A stretch of DNA of 64,000 bases from Neisseriaceae bacterium JH1-16. Its GTDB lineage: Bacteria; Pseudomonadota; Gammaproteobacteria; Burkholderiales; Chromobacteriaceae. The notes under the pieces are model-generated. The model did not search any database and was not told the DNA's origin. It was given only the letters and a program-made list of their open reading frames with translations. Every line of letters begins with the position of its first letter. Position 1 is the stretch's first letter. Shown here in pieces: positions 52,722-61,002 of this stretch. The position numbers and the translations under genes were made by a program. Location: NCBI GenBank assembly GCA_025989215.1, contig JAPDNP010000006.1:241462-305461 (forward strand), written 5' to 3'.

Positions 52722-53189
52722 ATGGACAAGAACGCAACTCTCGACCGGATCGACCTGAAAATTCTCGCCGCCCTGCAGCAGGACGGCCGCATTCCGTTCC
52801 AGCGCCTGTCGGAGCTGGTGAACCTGACGCCGAGGCCGTGCCTGGAGCGGGTGCGACGGCTGGAGAAGGCCGGCATCATCAAGGGCTATACCGCCATCGT
52901 CGCGCTGCCCGAGCCACGTCACGCGGTGGTGGTGCTGGCGCAGGTGGCACTGGCCGACCATGCGATCTCGCAGCAGGCGTTCACGAAGGAGTTGCTCAAT
53001 ACCCCGGCGGTGCTCGACTGCTGGCTGGTCAGCGGCACTTACGATTTCCTGATCCGCATCGGCTGCAAGGACATGAACCAGTACCGCGAGTTGGCCGAAC
53101 AGTGGCTCAGCAGCACGGCGTTCAAGATCGACAAGATCATCACCACCACCGAGCTGCAGCAGCTCAAGCGCGACGCCGAGGCGGTCTGA
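52722..53189 (+). CDS. Lrp/AsnC-family regulator
   Basis: 155 residues. LDRIDLKILAALQQDGRIPFQRLSELVNLTPRPCLERVRRLEKAGIIKGYTAIV is the helix-turn-helix region and VVVLAQVALADHA ... LDCWLVSGTYDFLIRIGCKDMNQYREL the effector-binding RAM domain. It probably responds to an amino acid; the arginine-type importer convergent with it is a candidate target. Its stop codon lies inside the left arm of an inverted-repeat element. Confidence 0.93.
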   Translation: MDKNATLDRIDLKILAALQQDGRIPFQRLSELVNLTPRPCLERVRRLEKAGIIKGYTAIVALPEPRHAVVVLAQVALADHAISQQAFTKELLNTPAVLDCWLVSGTYDFLIRIGCKDMNQYRELAEQWLSSTAFKIDKIITTTELQQLKRDAEAV

Positions 53190-53300
53190 GCCGCTGACAA
53201 AACCCCTGCGGCGGCGTTGCGCCTCCTTGCCGTACTACTTGTACTGTCTGCGTCGGCGCGCCTTGTCGCAGACGCTGCACTGATTTTTGTCAGCGGCTCA
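53187..53300. repeat. 114-bp inverted-repeat element between lrp-like and permease genes
   Basis: TGAGCCGCTGACAAAA at the left and TTTTGTCAGCGGCTCA at the right are perfect reverse complements of 16 bases. The left TGA is the Lrp-type stop codon and the right TCA is the permease stop on the other strand. The inner part (GTACTACTTGTACTGTCTGC) resembles that of the element at 54720. Confidence 0.85.
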
Positions 53301-54026
53301 GGACTGACGCGGGCGCAGGAAGGCCAGCCAGCGCCGCTCGGCGCCGCGGAACAAGCCCAGTAGCGCGAAGGTGCAGACCAGATACAGCGCCGCCGCCATC
53401 AGGAACGGGAAGAACGGCGAGTAGGTGTCGGCATACAGCGTGCGCGCCACCCCGGTCATGTCCATCAGCGTCACCGTCGACGACAAGGCGGTGGCGTGCA
53501 GTAGGAACACCATCTCGTTGCTGAACACCGGGATCACCCGGCGCAGTGCGCCCGGCAACACGATGCGGCGGATGGTGGTCCAGCGCGACATGCCGTAGGC
53601 CTCGGCGGCGGCGATTTCCTCTTTCGGATACTGCGCGAACGCGCCGGCCAGGATTTCCAGCGCATAGGCGGCGGTGTTGAGCACATAGGCGAGCACCGCG
53701 CAGAAGCCGGCATCGCGGAACAGCAGCCAGAAGGCATTGCCGTCCTGCCAGCCGTTGCTGACGATGTCGAACTGCGACAGCCCGTAGTAGATCAGCATCA
53801 GCTGCAGGAATAGCGGCGTGCCGCGAAAGAAGTAACTGAAGGTGCCGATCGCCCAGCCGACCGGTTTCGGGCCGTACACCTTCAGTAGCGCCAGCACTAC
53901 CGCCAGCGACATGCCGATCGCGCCGGCGTACAGGAACAGCTTGGCGGTCACCGCGAGACCGGTCCATTGGGTGCCGTCGGTCCACAGGAAGGACGGCAGC
54001 GCCTTGATCACATCGTCCATCAACAT
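53298..54026 (-). CDS. Amino acid ABC transporter permease (HisM-like)
   Basis: About 242 residues, five membrane helices. RGTPLFLQLMLIYYGLSQFD and EEIAAAEAYGMSRWTTIRRIVLPGALRRVIP (EAA loop, contact to the ATPase) mark the polar amino acid family. A start at 54032 is also possible, but the ATG at 54026 sits at the better distance from GAGGGA. The second permease gene is 11 bases upstream. Confidence 0.92.
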   Translation of the reverse strand: MLMDDVIKALPSFLWTDGTQWTGLAVTAKLFLYAGAIGMSLAVVLALLKVYGPKPVGWAIGTFSYFFRGTPLFLQLMLIYYGLSQFDIVSNGWQDGNAFWLLFRDAGFCAVLAYVLNTAAYALEILAGAFAQYPKEEIAAAEAYGMSRWTTIRRIVLPGALRRVIPVFSNEMVFLLHATALSSTVTLMDMTGVARTLYADTYSPFFPFLMAAALYLVCTFALLGLFRGAERRWLAFLRPRQS

Positions 54027-54036
54027 CGTCATTCCC

Positions 54037-54702
54037 TCAGTAGCTGTAGCGGCGCCCCAGCCAGCGCATCGCGCCGCCGGAGGTGGCGGTGATCGCCAGG
54101 TAGATCAGGCACACCACGAAATAGAACAGGAACGGTTTCTGCGTGGCGCGGCCGGCCTGTTCGGCCAACCAGGCCATGTCCTCCAAGCCGATCAGCGATA
54201 CCAGCGCCGCCGACTTGAGCAGCGCCAGCCAGTTGTTGTTGATGCCCGGCAGGGCGTAGCGCAGCATCTGCGGGAACAGGATCGAGCGGAATACCCGCCA
54301 CGGCGTCATGCCGTAGGCGACGCCGGCTTCGAGCTGGCCCTTGGGTACCGCGAGGAAGGCGCTGCGGAAGGTCTCGGTGAAATAGGCGCCGTAGATGAAG
54401 CCGATGGTCAGCACGCCGGCGACGAACTTGTTGAATTCGACGGTGGGCAGGTCGAGCGCGGTGAGCACCAGGTTGAACAGCTTCTCGCCGCCGAAGAACA
54501 GCAGCAGCATCATCACCAGTTCCGGGATGCCGCGGATCACCGTGGTGTAGGTGACCGACACGGCGCGCAGCCAGGACGGGCCGAACAGCTTGATCGATGC
54601 GTTGGTCAACCCGAATAGCAGCGCCAGCGCCAGCGAGGCCAGCGCGACGCGCAGGCTCAATAGGGCGCCGCCGAGAATCAGCGGCAGATAGGAGGACACC
54701 AT
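54037..54702 (-). CDS. Amino acid ABC transporter permease (HisQ-like)
   Basis: 221 residues, five membrane helices. VIRGIPELVMMLLLFFGGEKLFN and GQLEAGVAYGMTPWRVFRSILFPQMLRYALPG (EAA loop) match the HisQ/ArtQ group that pairs with HisM/ArtM in basic amino acid importers. It lies between the binding protein gene and the other permease. No ATPase gene follows in this locus. Confidence 0.92.
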   Translation of the reverse strand: MVSSYLPLILGGALLSLRVALASLALALLFGLTNASIKLFGPSWLRAVSVTYTTVIRGIPELVMMLLLFFGGEKLFNLVLTALDLPTVEFNKFVAGVLTIGFIYGAYFTETFRSAFLAVPKGQLEAGVAYGMTPWRVFRSILFPQMLRYALPGINNNWLALLKSAALVSLIGLEDMAWLAEQAGRATQKPFLFYFVVCLIYLAITATSGGAMRWLGRRYSY

Positions 54703-54719
54703 GTGGATTGCCTCTTTGG

Positions 54720-54819
54720 AGAGCGGCTAACGGAACCCTGCGGGCGTTGTTGCCTACTGGTACTGCCTGCGGCCGGGTGCCTGACCGGGGCCGCTTCGCC
54801 GGGTTCTGTTAGCCGCTCT
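54720..54819. repeat. 100-bp inverted-repeat element between ABC genes
   Basis: AGAGCGGCTAACGGAACCC and GGGTTCTGTTAGCCGCTCT match as reverse complements in 18 of 19 positions. It separates the binding protein gene from the permeases and could reduce downstream expression, the usual way to make more binding protein than permease. The inner GGTACTGCCTGCGG is like that of the element at 53187. Confidence 0.82.
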
Positions 54820-54874
54820 TGAGCTTGGCCGAACGAGGGAGCAGGGCCGCCGCGCGGGCGGCCCTGTCGTCGGC

Positions 54875-55648
54875 TCAGTTGTAGATATCGAAGGCGAAAT
54901 ACTTCTTCTGGATCTTGTCGTAGGTGCCGTTAGCGCGGATGTTGGCAATCGCCTTGTTGATCGCGGCCTTCAGTTCCGGGTCGTTCTTGCGCAGCGCGAT
55001 CGCGGCCGGGGTGGCGTTGCCGCCGAGCTTGGCGCCGGCGAAGGCGAAGTTCTTGCCCTTGTCGGTGCGCAGGAAGCTGGTCTCGGCCTGGATGTTGTCC
55101 TGCAGTGCCGCGTCGATGCGGCCCGAGGCCAGGTCCAGATAGACATTGTCCTGGTTGGCGTAGGTGACGATCTTCACGCCCTTGCCGCCCCAGTTGGCCT
55201 TGGCATAGGTCTCGTGGATCGAACCTGACTGCACGCCGATGGTCTTGCCGGCGAGCGAGGCGGCGGTCGGCTGCAGCGGGCTGCCCTTGCGGGCGACCAG
55301 GCGTGGCGACGAGGCATAGTATTTGTCGGAGAAGTCGACCTGTTTCAGCCGCTCCGGCGTGACGTTCAGCGAGGCGATCACCGCGTCGTACTTATTGGCG
55401 TTGAGCGCGGCGATCATGCTGTCGAACGGCTGCTTCACGAACACGCAGCGCGCCTTCAGATCGGCACAGATCGCCTTGGCGATATCCGGGTCGAAGCCGG
55501 TGATCTCGCCGTTGGGCGACAGCACGTCGAACGGCGGGTAGCCACCGTCGACCCCCCAGCGGATTTCCTTGATCTCTTTGGCGAACGACGGGGCGGCGGC
55601 AACGGCCAGCAGGCCGGCCAGGCATAGCGTGGTGAACTTGGTGTTCAT
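54875..55648 (-). CDS. Periplasmic binding protein for a basic or modified amino acid
   Basis: 257 residues. Signal peptide FTTLCLAGLLAVAAAPSFA, then the SBP_bac_3 fold: IRWGVDGGYPPFDVLSPNGEITGFDPDIAKAICADLKARC, DAVIASLNVTPERLKQVDFSDKYY, GVQSGSIHETY. It is most like arginine/ornithine/lysine binding proteins. The neighbours (dimethylargininase, CtlX) suggest arginine, methylarginine or citrulline as ligand, which is inference. AAGGAG precedes the ATG. Confidence 0.92.
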   Translation of the reverse strand: MNTKFTTLCLAGLLAVAAAPSFAKEIKEIRWGVDGGYPPFDVLSPNGEITGFDPDIAKAICADLKARCVFVKQPFDSMIAALNANKYDAVIASLNVTPERLKQVDFSDKYYASSPRLVARKGSPLQPTAASLAGKTIGVQSGSIHETYAKANWGGKGVKIVTYANQDNVYLDLASGRIDAALQDNIQAETSFLRTDKGKNFAFAGAKLGGNATPAAIALRKNDPELKAAINKAIANIRANGTYDKIQKKYFAFDIYN

Positions 55649-55749
55649 CTCTGGTTTCTCCTTTGTTGTTCTCGATCCAGCATTGCTGCAATAAATGCCT
55701 TGCGAGCGGGCCGGGATCGGCCCGCGCCGCAGGATGGTTCGCCAGCGTT

Positions 55750-56511
55750 TTAGAAGCGCAGCGACATGCAGGTCAGCCCGCCGTCCATCTTGCGGATTTC
55801 GCTGGTGTCGGTCTCGATGATCGGCAGGCCCAGCGTCTTCAGTTTCTTCAGCGTGTCCGGGTAGCCGGTCGGGGTGATCAGCGTGTCGTTGATCCACAGC
55901 GTGTTGCCGGCGTATTCCTCTTCCGGGTTCAGCACGATCTGGTTGAAGCCCTTGAACACCGGGTTGTCGACGCTGCCTTCGGACAGGATCAGCGTGTTTC
56001 GGCCAACGTAGTTGACGATGGACTTCAGGTGCAGGCCGGCGCCGACTTCCACCGCGCTGACGGTGTAGCCGAACTTCTCCACCGCGGCGGCGAATTCACG
56101 TACGCCCGCCTCGTTGGTGCGGCTGGTCAGGCCGACGAAGAAGCGCTTGTCGACCATCAGCACGTCGCCGCCGTCCATGTGGGCGCCTTCGCCCATCCAT
56201 ACCGCGTGGCGGAAGCGCGAGATCACCGGGGCGATGCTGTCGACCTCGCCGCGGCGCGACGGCGCGCCCGGGTTGGTGATCACTGCCAGTTCCGGCATCA
56301 GCACCGCGGTGTCCTCGACGAAGTGCGCATCCGGGTAATCCGGCGCTGCCGGCAGCGTGGTCACGGTCAGGCCCAGCGACAACAGGATGTCCACATAGTC
56401 GCGGAACTGGGCGCGGGTCAGCGCGGCATCCGGGGCGCCGGCATTGGCGGTGGTCAGGCCGCTGGCGACGGTGTCGGCGGGGATGCGGGTGATGGCATGG
56501 GTAAAGTACAT
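55750..56511 (-). CDS. N(G),N(G)-dimethylarginine dimethylaminohydrolase
   Basis: 253 residues of the guanidine-modifying (amidinotransferase) superfamily. YPDAHFVEDTAVLMPELAVITNPG, MDGGDVLMVDKRFFVGLTSRTN, EVGAGLHLKSIVNYVG (catalytic His) and KMDGGLTCMSLRF (catalytic Cys near residue 248) match DDAH. It converts methylated arginine to citrulline and methylamine. Citrulline would then be a substrate for CtlX encoded at 57859. It precedes the ABC importer on the same strand, so uptake and breakdown may be co-expressed. Confidence 0.93.
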   Translation of the reverse strand: MYFTHAITRIPADTVASGLTTANAGAPDAALTRAQFRDYVDILLSLGLTVTTLPAAPDYPDAHFVEDTAVLMPELAVITNPGAPSRRGEVDSIAPVISRFRHAVWMGEGAHMDGGDVLMVDKRFFVGLTSRTNEAGVREFAAAVEKFGYTVSAVEVGAGLHLKSIVNYVGRNTLILSEGSVDNPVFKGFNQIVLNPEEEYAGNTLWINDTLITPTGYPDTLKKLKTLGLPIIETDTSEIRKMDGGLTCMSLRF

Positions 56512-56861
56512 ACGACGAACACTCCCGTTTCAGGCACTGCGAACAATGGGTCAAGGGCGGGGCAGGAGGCGCTGCTGCGGCCGGGGCCGCGCTGTCCTGC
56601 GCCGTTCTGCAAATCATTCTAGGGAGGCGTGCAGCGCGGCATTTGTCGTATGAAGCTTGCGTGACAGCCGGTTACGGCTGAAATCGGCCAGGCGGACAGC
56701 GCAAATCGGTCACGACCCAGGCGGGGCGGGGCCGGCAGCGGCGGACGGTGGTGTGCTGGACAGCCGAAGGCGCAAACCCGGCGTCGTCGGGCGCGGCGCT
56801 GCCACAGACAGGAGCGGGGATAAGCTGGCAGGACAGAGGAGGGCGTTGTTGCCGCCGGCGC
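56512..56861. other. 350-bp region without a gene
   Basis: Between the dimethylargininase start and the LysR stop I see no supported coding region, repeat or clear terminator. The left part must hold the promoter of the dimethylargininase-ABC genes. Confidence 0.5.
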
Positions 56862-57752
56862 TCAGTCGTCCGACGGCTGGCTCAGGCCGTGCTCGCGTAT
56901 CCAGTCGAGGAACAGCCGTGCCGGGCCGGACAGGCTGACCTTGCGGTGGTAGGCGAGGGTGATGGTGCGGTGCTGTTCGTATTGCTGCAGCGGCAGCCGC
57001 GCCAGCCCAGGTGTGATCATCACCAGCGGCAGCGCGCTCCAGCCCAGCCCCACCTCGGTCAGCATGCGCAGCGCCTCCAGATAGTTGGACGGCTGACGCA
57101 CGTCGAGCGCCAGCTGCTGCTCGCCGAACAGGTTCTCGATCAGCCGCCGGCAGCGGGTGCTCGCGCCGGGCAGCAGTGCCGGATACAGCGTCAGGTCGCG
57201 CAGCGTGATATCGGCCTGGAAGGCCAGCACGTGCTGGGCCGACACCGCGAAGCACAGGCGCTCGTTCAGCACCGGGATGTACTCCAGCGCCTGCTCGTGC
57301 AGCGGCGGCTCGGACATGAAGCCCAGCTCCAGCTCGCCGTCGCACAGCAGGCGGTGCGATTCGGCCGAGGTCTTGAAGTCGACCTCCAGGTCGATGCCCG
57401 GGTAGCTGCGCGCGAACTCGGCCAGCAGCGGCTTCAGGTAATACAAGCCGATATGCTGGGTGGTGGCGATATAGAGCCGGCCGGTCTGCGCCGGCTGCAG
57501 CGCCTTGAGCGCGTCACCGGCCTGGTCGGCCTCGTTGAGGATGCGCAGCGCAAACGGCAGGAAGGTGCGGCCCGCCTCGGTCAGCACGGTGCGCCGGCCG
57601 ATGCGGTCGAACAGCTGCACCCGCAGGCTGTCCTCCAGGCCGGCGATGCGCTTGCTCAGGCCCGGCTGGGTCAGGTGCAGCTGATCGGCCGCGCGCGAGA
57701 ACGATGATTCGCGAGCCGCGCAGACGAAGGCGCGCAGGGCGGGGATGTTCAC
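56862..57752 (-). CDS. LysR-type regulator, probable control of ctlX
   Basis: 296 residues from a GTG start (VNIPALRAFVCAARESSFSRAADQLHLTQPGLSKRIAGLEDSLRVQLFDR), a standard LysR helix-turn-helix, followed by the effector domain (GRLYIATTQHIGLYYLKPLLAEF). It resembles CysB/Cbl-like members in the QHIGLYYL block. Divergent from ctlX over 106 bases that contain a clear dyad, so it most likely controls ctlX and itself. Confidence 0.9.
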   Translation of the reverse strand: MNIPALRAFVCAARESSFSRAADQLHLTQPGLSKRIAGLEDSLRVQLFDRIGRRTVLTEAGRTFLPFALRILNEADQAGDALKALQPAQTGRLYIATTQHIGLYYLKPLLAEFARSYPGIDLEVDFKTSAESHRLLCDGELELGFMSEPPLHEQALEYIPVLNERLCFAVSAQHVLAFQADITLRDLTLYPALLPGASTRCRRLIENLFGEQQLALDVRQPSNYLEALRMLTEVGLGWSALPLVMITPGLARLPLQQYEQHRTITLAYHRKVSLSGPARLFLDWIREHGLSQPSDD

Positions 57753-57786
57753 TATCCATTCCAACTTGTTATGGTTTCTACAAACA

Positions 57787-57808
57787 AATCCAATTATTGG
57801 TTTGGATT
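57787..57808. promoter_or_regulatory. Candidate LysR operator between lysR and ctlX
   Basis: AATCCAA and TTGGATT are perfect inverted half-sites 8 bases apart; a second dyad, CCAATTATTGG, overlaps them. This is the T-N11-A type arrangement bound by LysR proteins. A -10-like TATAGC lies about 13 bases downstream toward ctlX. Confidence 0.7.
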
Positions 57809-57858
57809 GGGCTGTCGCTACTATAGCAGTCCCACCACCACCCACCCGTACCTGAGCC

Positions 57859-58845
57859 ATGGGACAACTGCAAATTCCTTGGGAAGACGAACTCGTGCAA
57901 CTCAACGCCCCGGCCCCGCAACTGGCCCGCGCCGTCGTGATGGTGCGCCCGGTCGACTTCGCCTTCAACGATGAAACCGGCGCCGACAACGTGTTCCAGC
58001 ACCGGCTGGGCATCGCCCCGGCCGAGGTGACGCGCCGCGCGCTGGCCGAGTTCGACGACATGGTGGCGCGCTTGCAGCGCCACGATCTCGAGGTGCTGGT
58101 GCTGGAAAAGCGCCGCGACGAGCACGTCACCCCGGATGCGGTGTTCCCGAACAACTGGTTCTCCACCACCCCGAACGGCTCGGTGTACGTCTACCCGATG
58201 CACACCCCGAATCGCCGCCGCGAGCGTCGCACCGACGAGCTGACCGGACTGTTGCTCGACAATGGCTTCCGCATCGACCAGCTCAGCTGGGTAGGCCACC
58301 CGTTCGAGGAGGAGCTGATCCTGGAGGGCACCGGGGTGCTGATCTTCGACCACCCGAGGAAACGCGTCTACGCCGCCCGTTCGCAGCGCTGCCACCCCAG
58401 CGCGGTGTACCGCTACGCGCGGCTGCGCGGTCTGGACGACGTGGTGCTGTTCGACACCGCCGACAGCCGCGGCGTGCCGATCTACCACACCAATGTGATG
58501 ATGAGCGTCGGCGACGGCGTGGCGGTGATCTGCGGCGACAGCCTGTTCCGCGAGGACGAGCGCGCTAGCGTGCTCGCCAAGCTGGCCGAACACCACGAGG
58601 TGATCGACATCAGCCGCGAACAGGTCGAGCAGCATTTCTGCGGCAACATCCTGCAGTTGGCCGCCCGCGACGGCACGCCGCTGATGGTGATGTCCGAGCA
58701 GGCCTGGCACGGCTTTACCCCGGCGCAGCAGCGCACGCTGGAGCGCCACGGCCAGCCGGTGGTCAACCCGATTCCGACCATCGAGGCGGTCGGTGGCGGC
58801 AGCTGCCGCTGCATGTTGGCCGAAGTGTTCCTGCCACGCCGCTGA
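57859..58845 (+). CDS. ctlX: CtlX-type guanidine/citrulline hydrolase
   Basis: 328 residues of the amidinotransferase superfamily. VFPNNWFSTTPNGSVYVYPM is the CtlX signature, followed by ILEGTGVLIFDHPRKRVYAARSQR, HTNVMMSVGDGVAVICGDSL (His) and VGGGSCRCMLAEVFLP (catalytic Cys). CtlX proteins are linked to citrulline utilisation in proteobacteria. With the dimethylargininase it would form a two-step route from methylarginine. A strong terminator follows. Confidence 0.9.
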   Translation: MGQLQIPWEDELVQLNAPAPQLARAVVMVRPVDFAFNDETGADNVFQHRLGIAPAEVTRRALAEFDDMVARLQRHDLEVLVLEKRRDEHVTPDAVFPNNWFSTTPNGSVYVYPMHTPNRRRERRTDELTGLLLDNGFRIDQLSWVGHPFEEELILEGTGVLIFDHPRKRVYAARSQRCHPSAVYRYARLRGLDDVVLFDTADSRGVPIYHTNVMMSVGDGVAVICGDSLFREDERASVLAKLAEHHEVIDISREQVEQHFCGNILQLAARDGTPLMVMSEQAWHGFTPAQQRTLERHGQPVVNPIPTIEAVGGGSCRCMLAEVFLPRR

Positions 58846-58869
58846 TTTCGCTGGTGGGGAAACATCAAC

Positions 58870-58902
58870 GAGGGCCGCGCTTGCGCGGCCCTCGTCGTTT
58901 TC
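58870..58902 (+). terminator. Intrinsic terminator of ctlX
   Basis: CGAGGGCCGCGC pairs with GCGCGGCCCTCG around a TT loop, followed by TCGTTTT. It begins 25 bases after the ctlX stop. Confidence 0.9.
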
Positions 58903-59015
58903 GTGTCTGCGTTGATGCGGCCGTGACGGCGGCCTCGCTTTTGTCATATAAGGGAAAGCTCGGCGCATCCGGCGCCGAGGCCGGCCGCCCACGAGGCGGC
59001 ATACCGGGAGCCACG

Positions 59016-59519
59016 ATGACGAGCAAGGTCGAACAACTGGCCGCACGGCTGATCCGCAATTTCAACGATGTGCCGCTGGAGCACGAGCGGCGCGATCCTC
59101 TCTACGACACCCAGTGCGCGCGGCTGGGCGTCGGCACCGCCGCACAGAAGCTCGGCGCCAGCATCGACATCGTCGCGCCGGGCAAGCGCTCCTGTCCTTA
59201 CCACTTCCACCATGCGCAGGAAGAGATGTTCATCGTGCTGGAGGGGCAGGGCAGCTTGCGCGTGGCGGGCGAACTGCTGCCGCTGCGCGCCGGCGACGTG
59301 GTGTTCATCCCGCCCGGTCCCGACTATCCGCACCAGATCATCAACGACTCGGATGCGCCGCTGCGCTACCTGTCGGCCAGCACCCGCGAACAGCCGGAGC
59401 TGGTCGAATACCCCGACTCGGGCAAGTACCAGGCCAGCGTCACCCGCCCGGACGGCACGCGCTTCTCCGTGCGCCAGCGCGCCGAGAACGATCTCGACTA
59501 CTGGGACGGTGAGCCCTGA
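59016..59519 (+). CDS. Cupin-domain protein
   Basis: 167 residues. SCPYHFHHAQEEMFIVLEGQGSLRVAGE is cupin motif 1 (HxHxxxE-type: HFHHAQEE) and GDVVFIPPGPDYPHQIIN motif 2 (PxxxxHxxxN). A single barrel, cytosolic. Such cupins bind a metal and often act on sugars or as sensors; nothing here fixes the substrate. ATG at 59016 follows a purine-rich GGGAG. Confidence 0.88.
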   Translation: MTSKVEQLAARLIRNFNDVPLEHERRDPLYDTQCARLGVGTAAQKLGASIDIVAPGKRSCPYHFHHAQEEMFIVLEGQGSLRVAGELLPLRAGDVVFIPPGPDYPHQIINDSDAPLRYLSASTREQPELVEYPDSGKYQASVTRPDGTRFSVRQRAENDLDYWDGEP

Positions 59520-59569
59520 ACCCACCAGCTTGGCCGAACGCCGCTATCCATCACCAAGGAGCCCCACCG

Positions 59570-59971
59570 ATGTCGCAAGACCAGATCAAGGCGCAGATCG
59601 CCGCCGCCGATGCGGCGATCAACCACGAGGATTTCGACGCGCTGATGGCGTTCTACACCGAGGACGCCACGCTGGTGGTGAAGCCCGGCCTGCTGGCGTA
59701 GGGCAAGACCCAGATCCGCCAGGCCTTCGTCGCCATCGCCGACTACTTCAACCACAGCCTGCAGGTGCAGCAGGACCAGATGGCCATCGTCGAGGGCGGC
59801 GACACCGCGCTGGTGATCGCGCGCGCCGAGCTGTCCGCCCACGCCAAGACCGATTCGGCATTTGCGATGACGCGCACGGCGACCTATGTGTTCAGGAGGG
59901 AAGCCGACGGCGTCTGGCGCTGTGCGGTCGACAATTCCTACGGCACCGAGCTGCTGACTGGGGAGGCGTAG
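59570..59971 (+). pseudogene. SnoaL/NTF2-like (SgcJ-type) gene interrupted by an in-frame TAG
   Basis: With AAGGAG before the ATG, the frame reads MSQDQIKAQIAAADAAINHEDFDALMAFYTEDATLVVKPG, then LLA, a TAG stop at 59699-59701, and continues in the same frame GKTQIRQAFVAIADYFNHSLQVQ to a natural stop at 59969. Both halves belong to one NTF2-like domain of about 133 residues, so a single-base change has cut the gene. Either it is a recent pseudogene or the TAG is a sequence error. No sign of recoding. The start of the second half has no ribosome site of its own. Confidence 0.85.
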
Positions 59972-60046
59972 CCCGCCGGTGCCGTGTTAACCCCAGGGCC
60001 GGGCGCAATGGGCTGCGGCCCGACCGGGGCGCGGGGAGCATCACCG

Positions 60047-60565
60047 ATGTTGAGCAAGGAACGGCGCGACGTGCTGCGCGGCATACTGCTGGGAGTGGTC
60101 ATCGTGGTGTTGGCCTTCGCCATGGCTAGGCACTGGCCGCTGTGGCAAGCCAAGCTGGGCGCGGCGCCGCTCGCGGTGCTGCAGTGGGACCTGTTGCCCG
60201 CCCTCTGTCTGGCCGGGAATATCGCGCTGATCGCCCGGCACCGTTTCGTCACCCCCGAGGATCTCGACGGCAACGGTCTGACGACGGGCTCGGCACAGCT
60301 GCGCGTCTATCAGGCCATGCTGCAGAACACGCTGGAACAGACGGTACTGGCACTGGCGACGCACCTGCTTTGGGCGTTGACGATGCCGCCGACCCGGCAA
60401 GGCGCGATCGCAGTCGCGGCGCTGCTGTTCGTTGCGGGGCGACTGCTGTTCTGGCGGGGTTATGCGGCCGGTGCGACGACGCGGGCCGTGGGTTTTGCGC
60501 TGACCTTCTACCCGTGCTTCGCGATGTTGCTGGGGATCGGTGTGTATCTGGTCTTCCATCGCTGA
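60047..60565 (+). CDS. MAPEG-family membrane protein
   Basis: 172 residues with four membrane helices (about 9-28, 44-62, 95-118, 120-140 and a final one). QLRVYQAMLQNTLEQTVLALATHLLWAL and AGRLLFWRGYAAGATTRAVGFALTFYP match the MAPEG fold of glutathione-linked membrane enzymes. In bacteria most are uncharacterised. The ATG at 60047 begins MLSKERRD, before the first helix. Confidence 0.85.
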   Translation: MLSKERRDVLRGILLGVVIVVLAFAMARHWPLWQAKLGAAPLAVLQWDLLPALCLAGNIALIARHRFVTPEDLDGNGLTTGSAQLRVYQAMLQNTLEQTVLALATHLLWALTMPPTRQGAIAVAALLFVAGRLLFWRGYAAGATTRAVGFALTFYPCFAMLLGIGVYLVFHR

Positions 60566-61002
60566 GCTCGGCGGGCCTGTGCCGCCGGGAGCATCAGGCG
60601 CTCGGCATTCGGTCTGGAGGTCGCTAGGGAAAGCACCTATCGTGGTAGCTGTCGCGATGGCGATGTCCGGCCCACCTCTCCATATCGGCAAGGGCAACTG
60701 CCCGATCTGCGCGGGGGCTCGGGACGGCCTCGTCAAGCCGGCCGCTTTCGCCTGCCGGCCGGTGAGGACAGCCCGAGCGACTAGCCGTTCGGCAGCCACA
60801 GCATGCACTACCGTGCGAGGGGGGCGCTCGGGCGCGGCCATTTCGACTTGAGCGGTGGCGACAGCTGTTCGGCCAAGCTGGCCGGTTTCGACGGCCTGGC
60901 GCTCGCAACGTTGGCCGAAGCGCCTGTGCACTATGCCACCGGGCGGTGCGACAAGAGGATGGAAGCGCCGGTCGAGACTCGATATCTGTAGGGAGACATG
61001 CG
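60566..61002. other. 437-bp region without a supported gene
   Basis: GC-rich, but no frame has both a start site and protein-like composition. Two TTGGCCGAA motifs (60868 reverse, 60911 forward) lie 43 bases apart in opposite orientation. The right end carries the ribosome site GGGAGA of the next gene. Confidence 0.5.
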
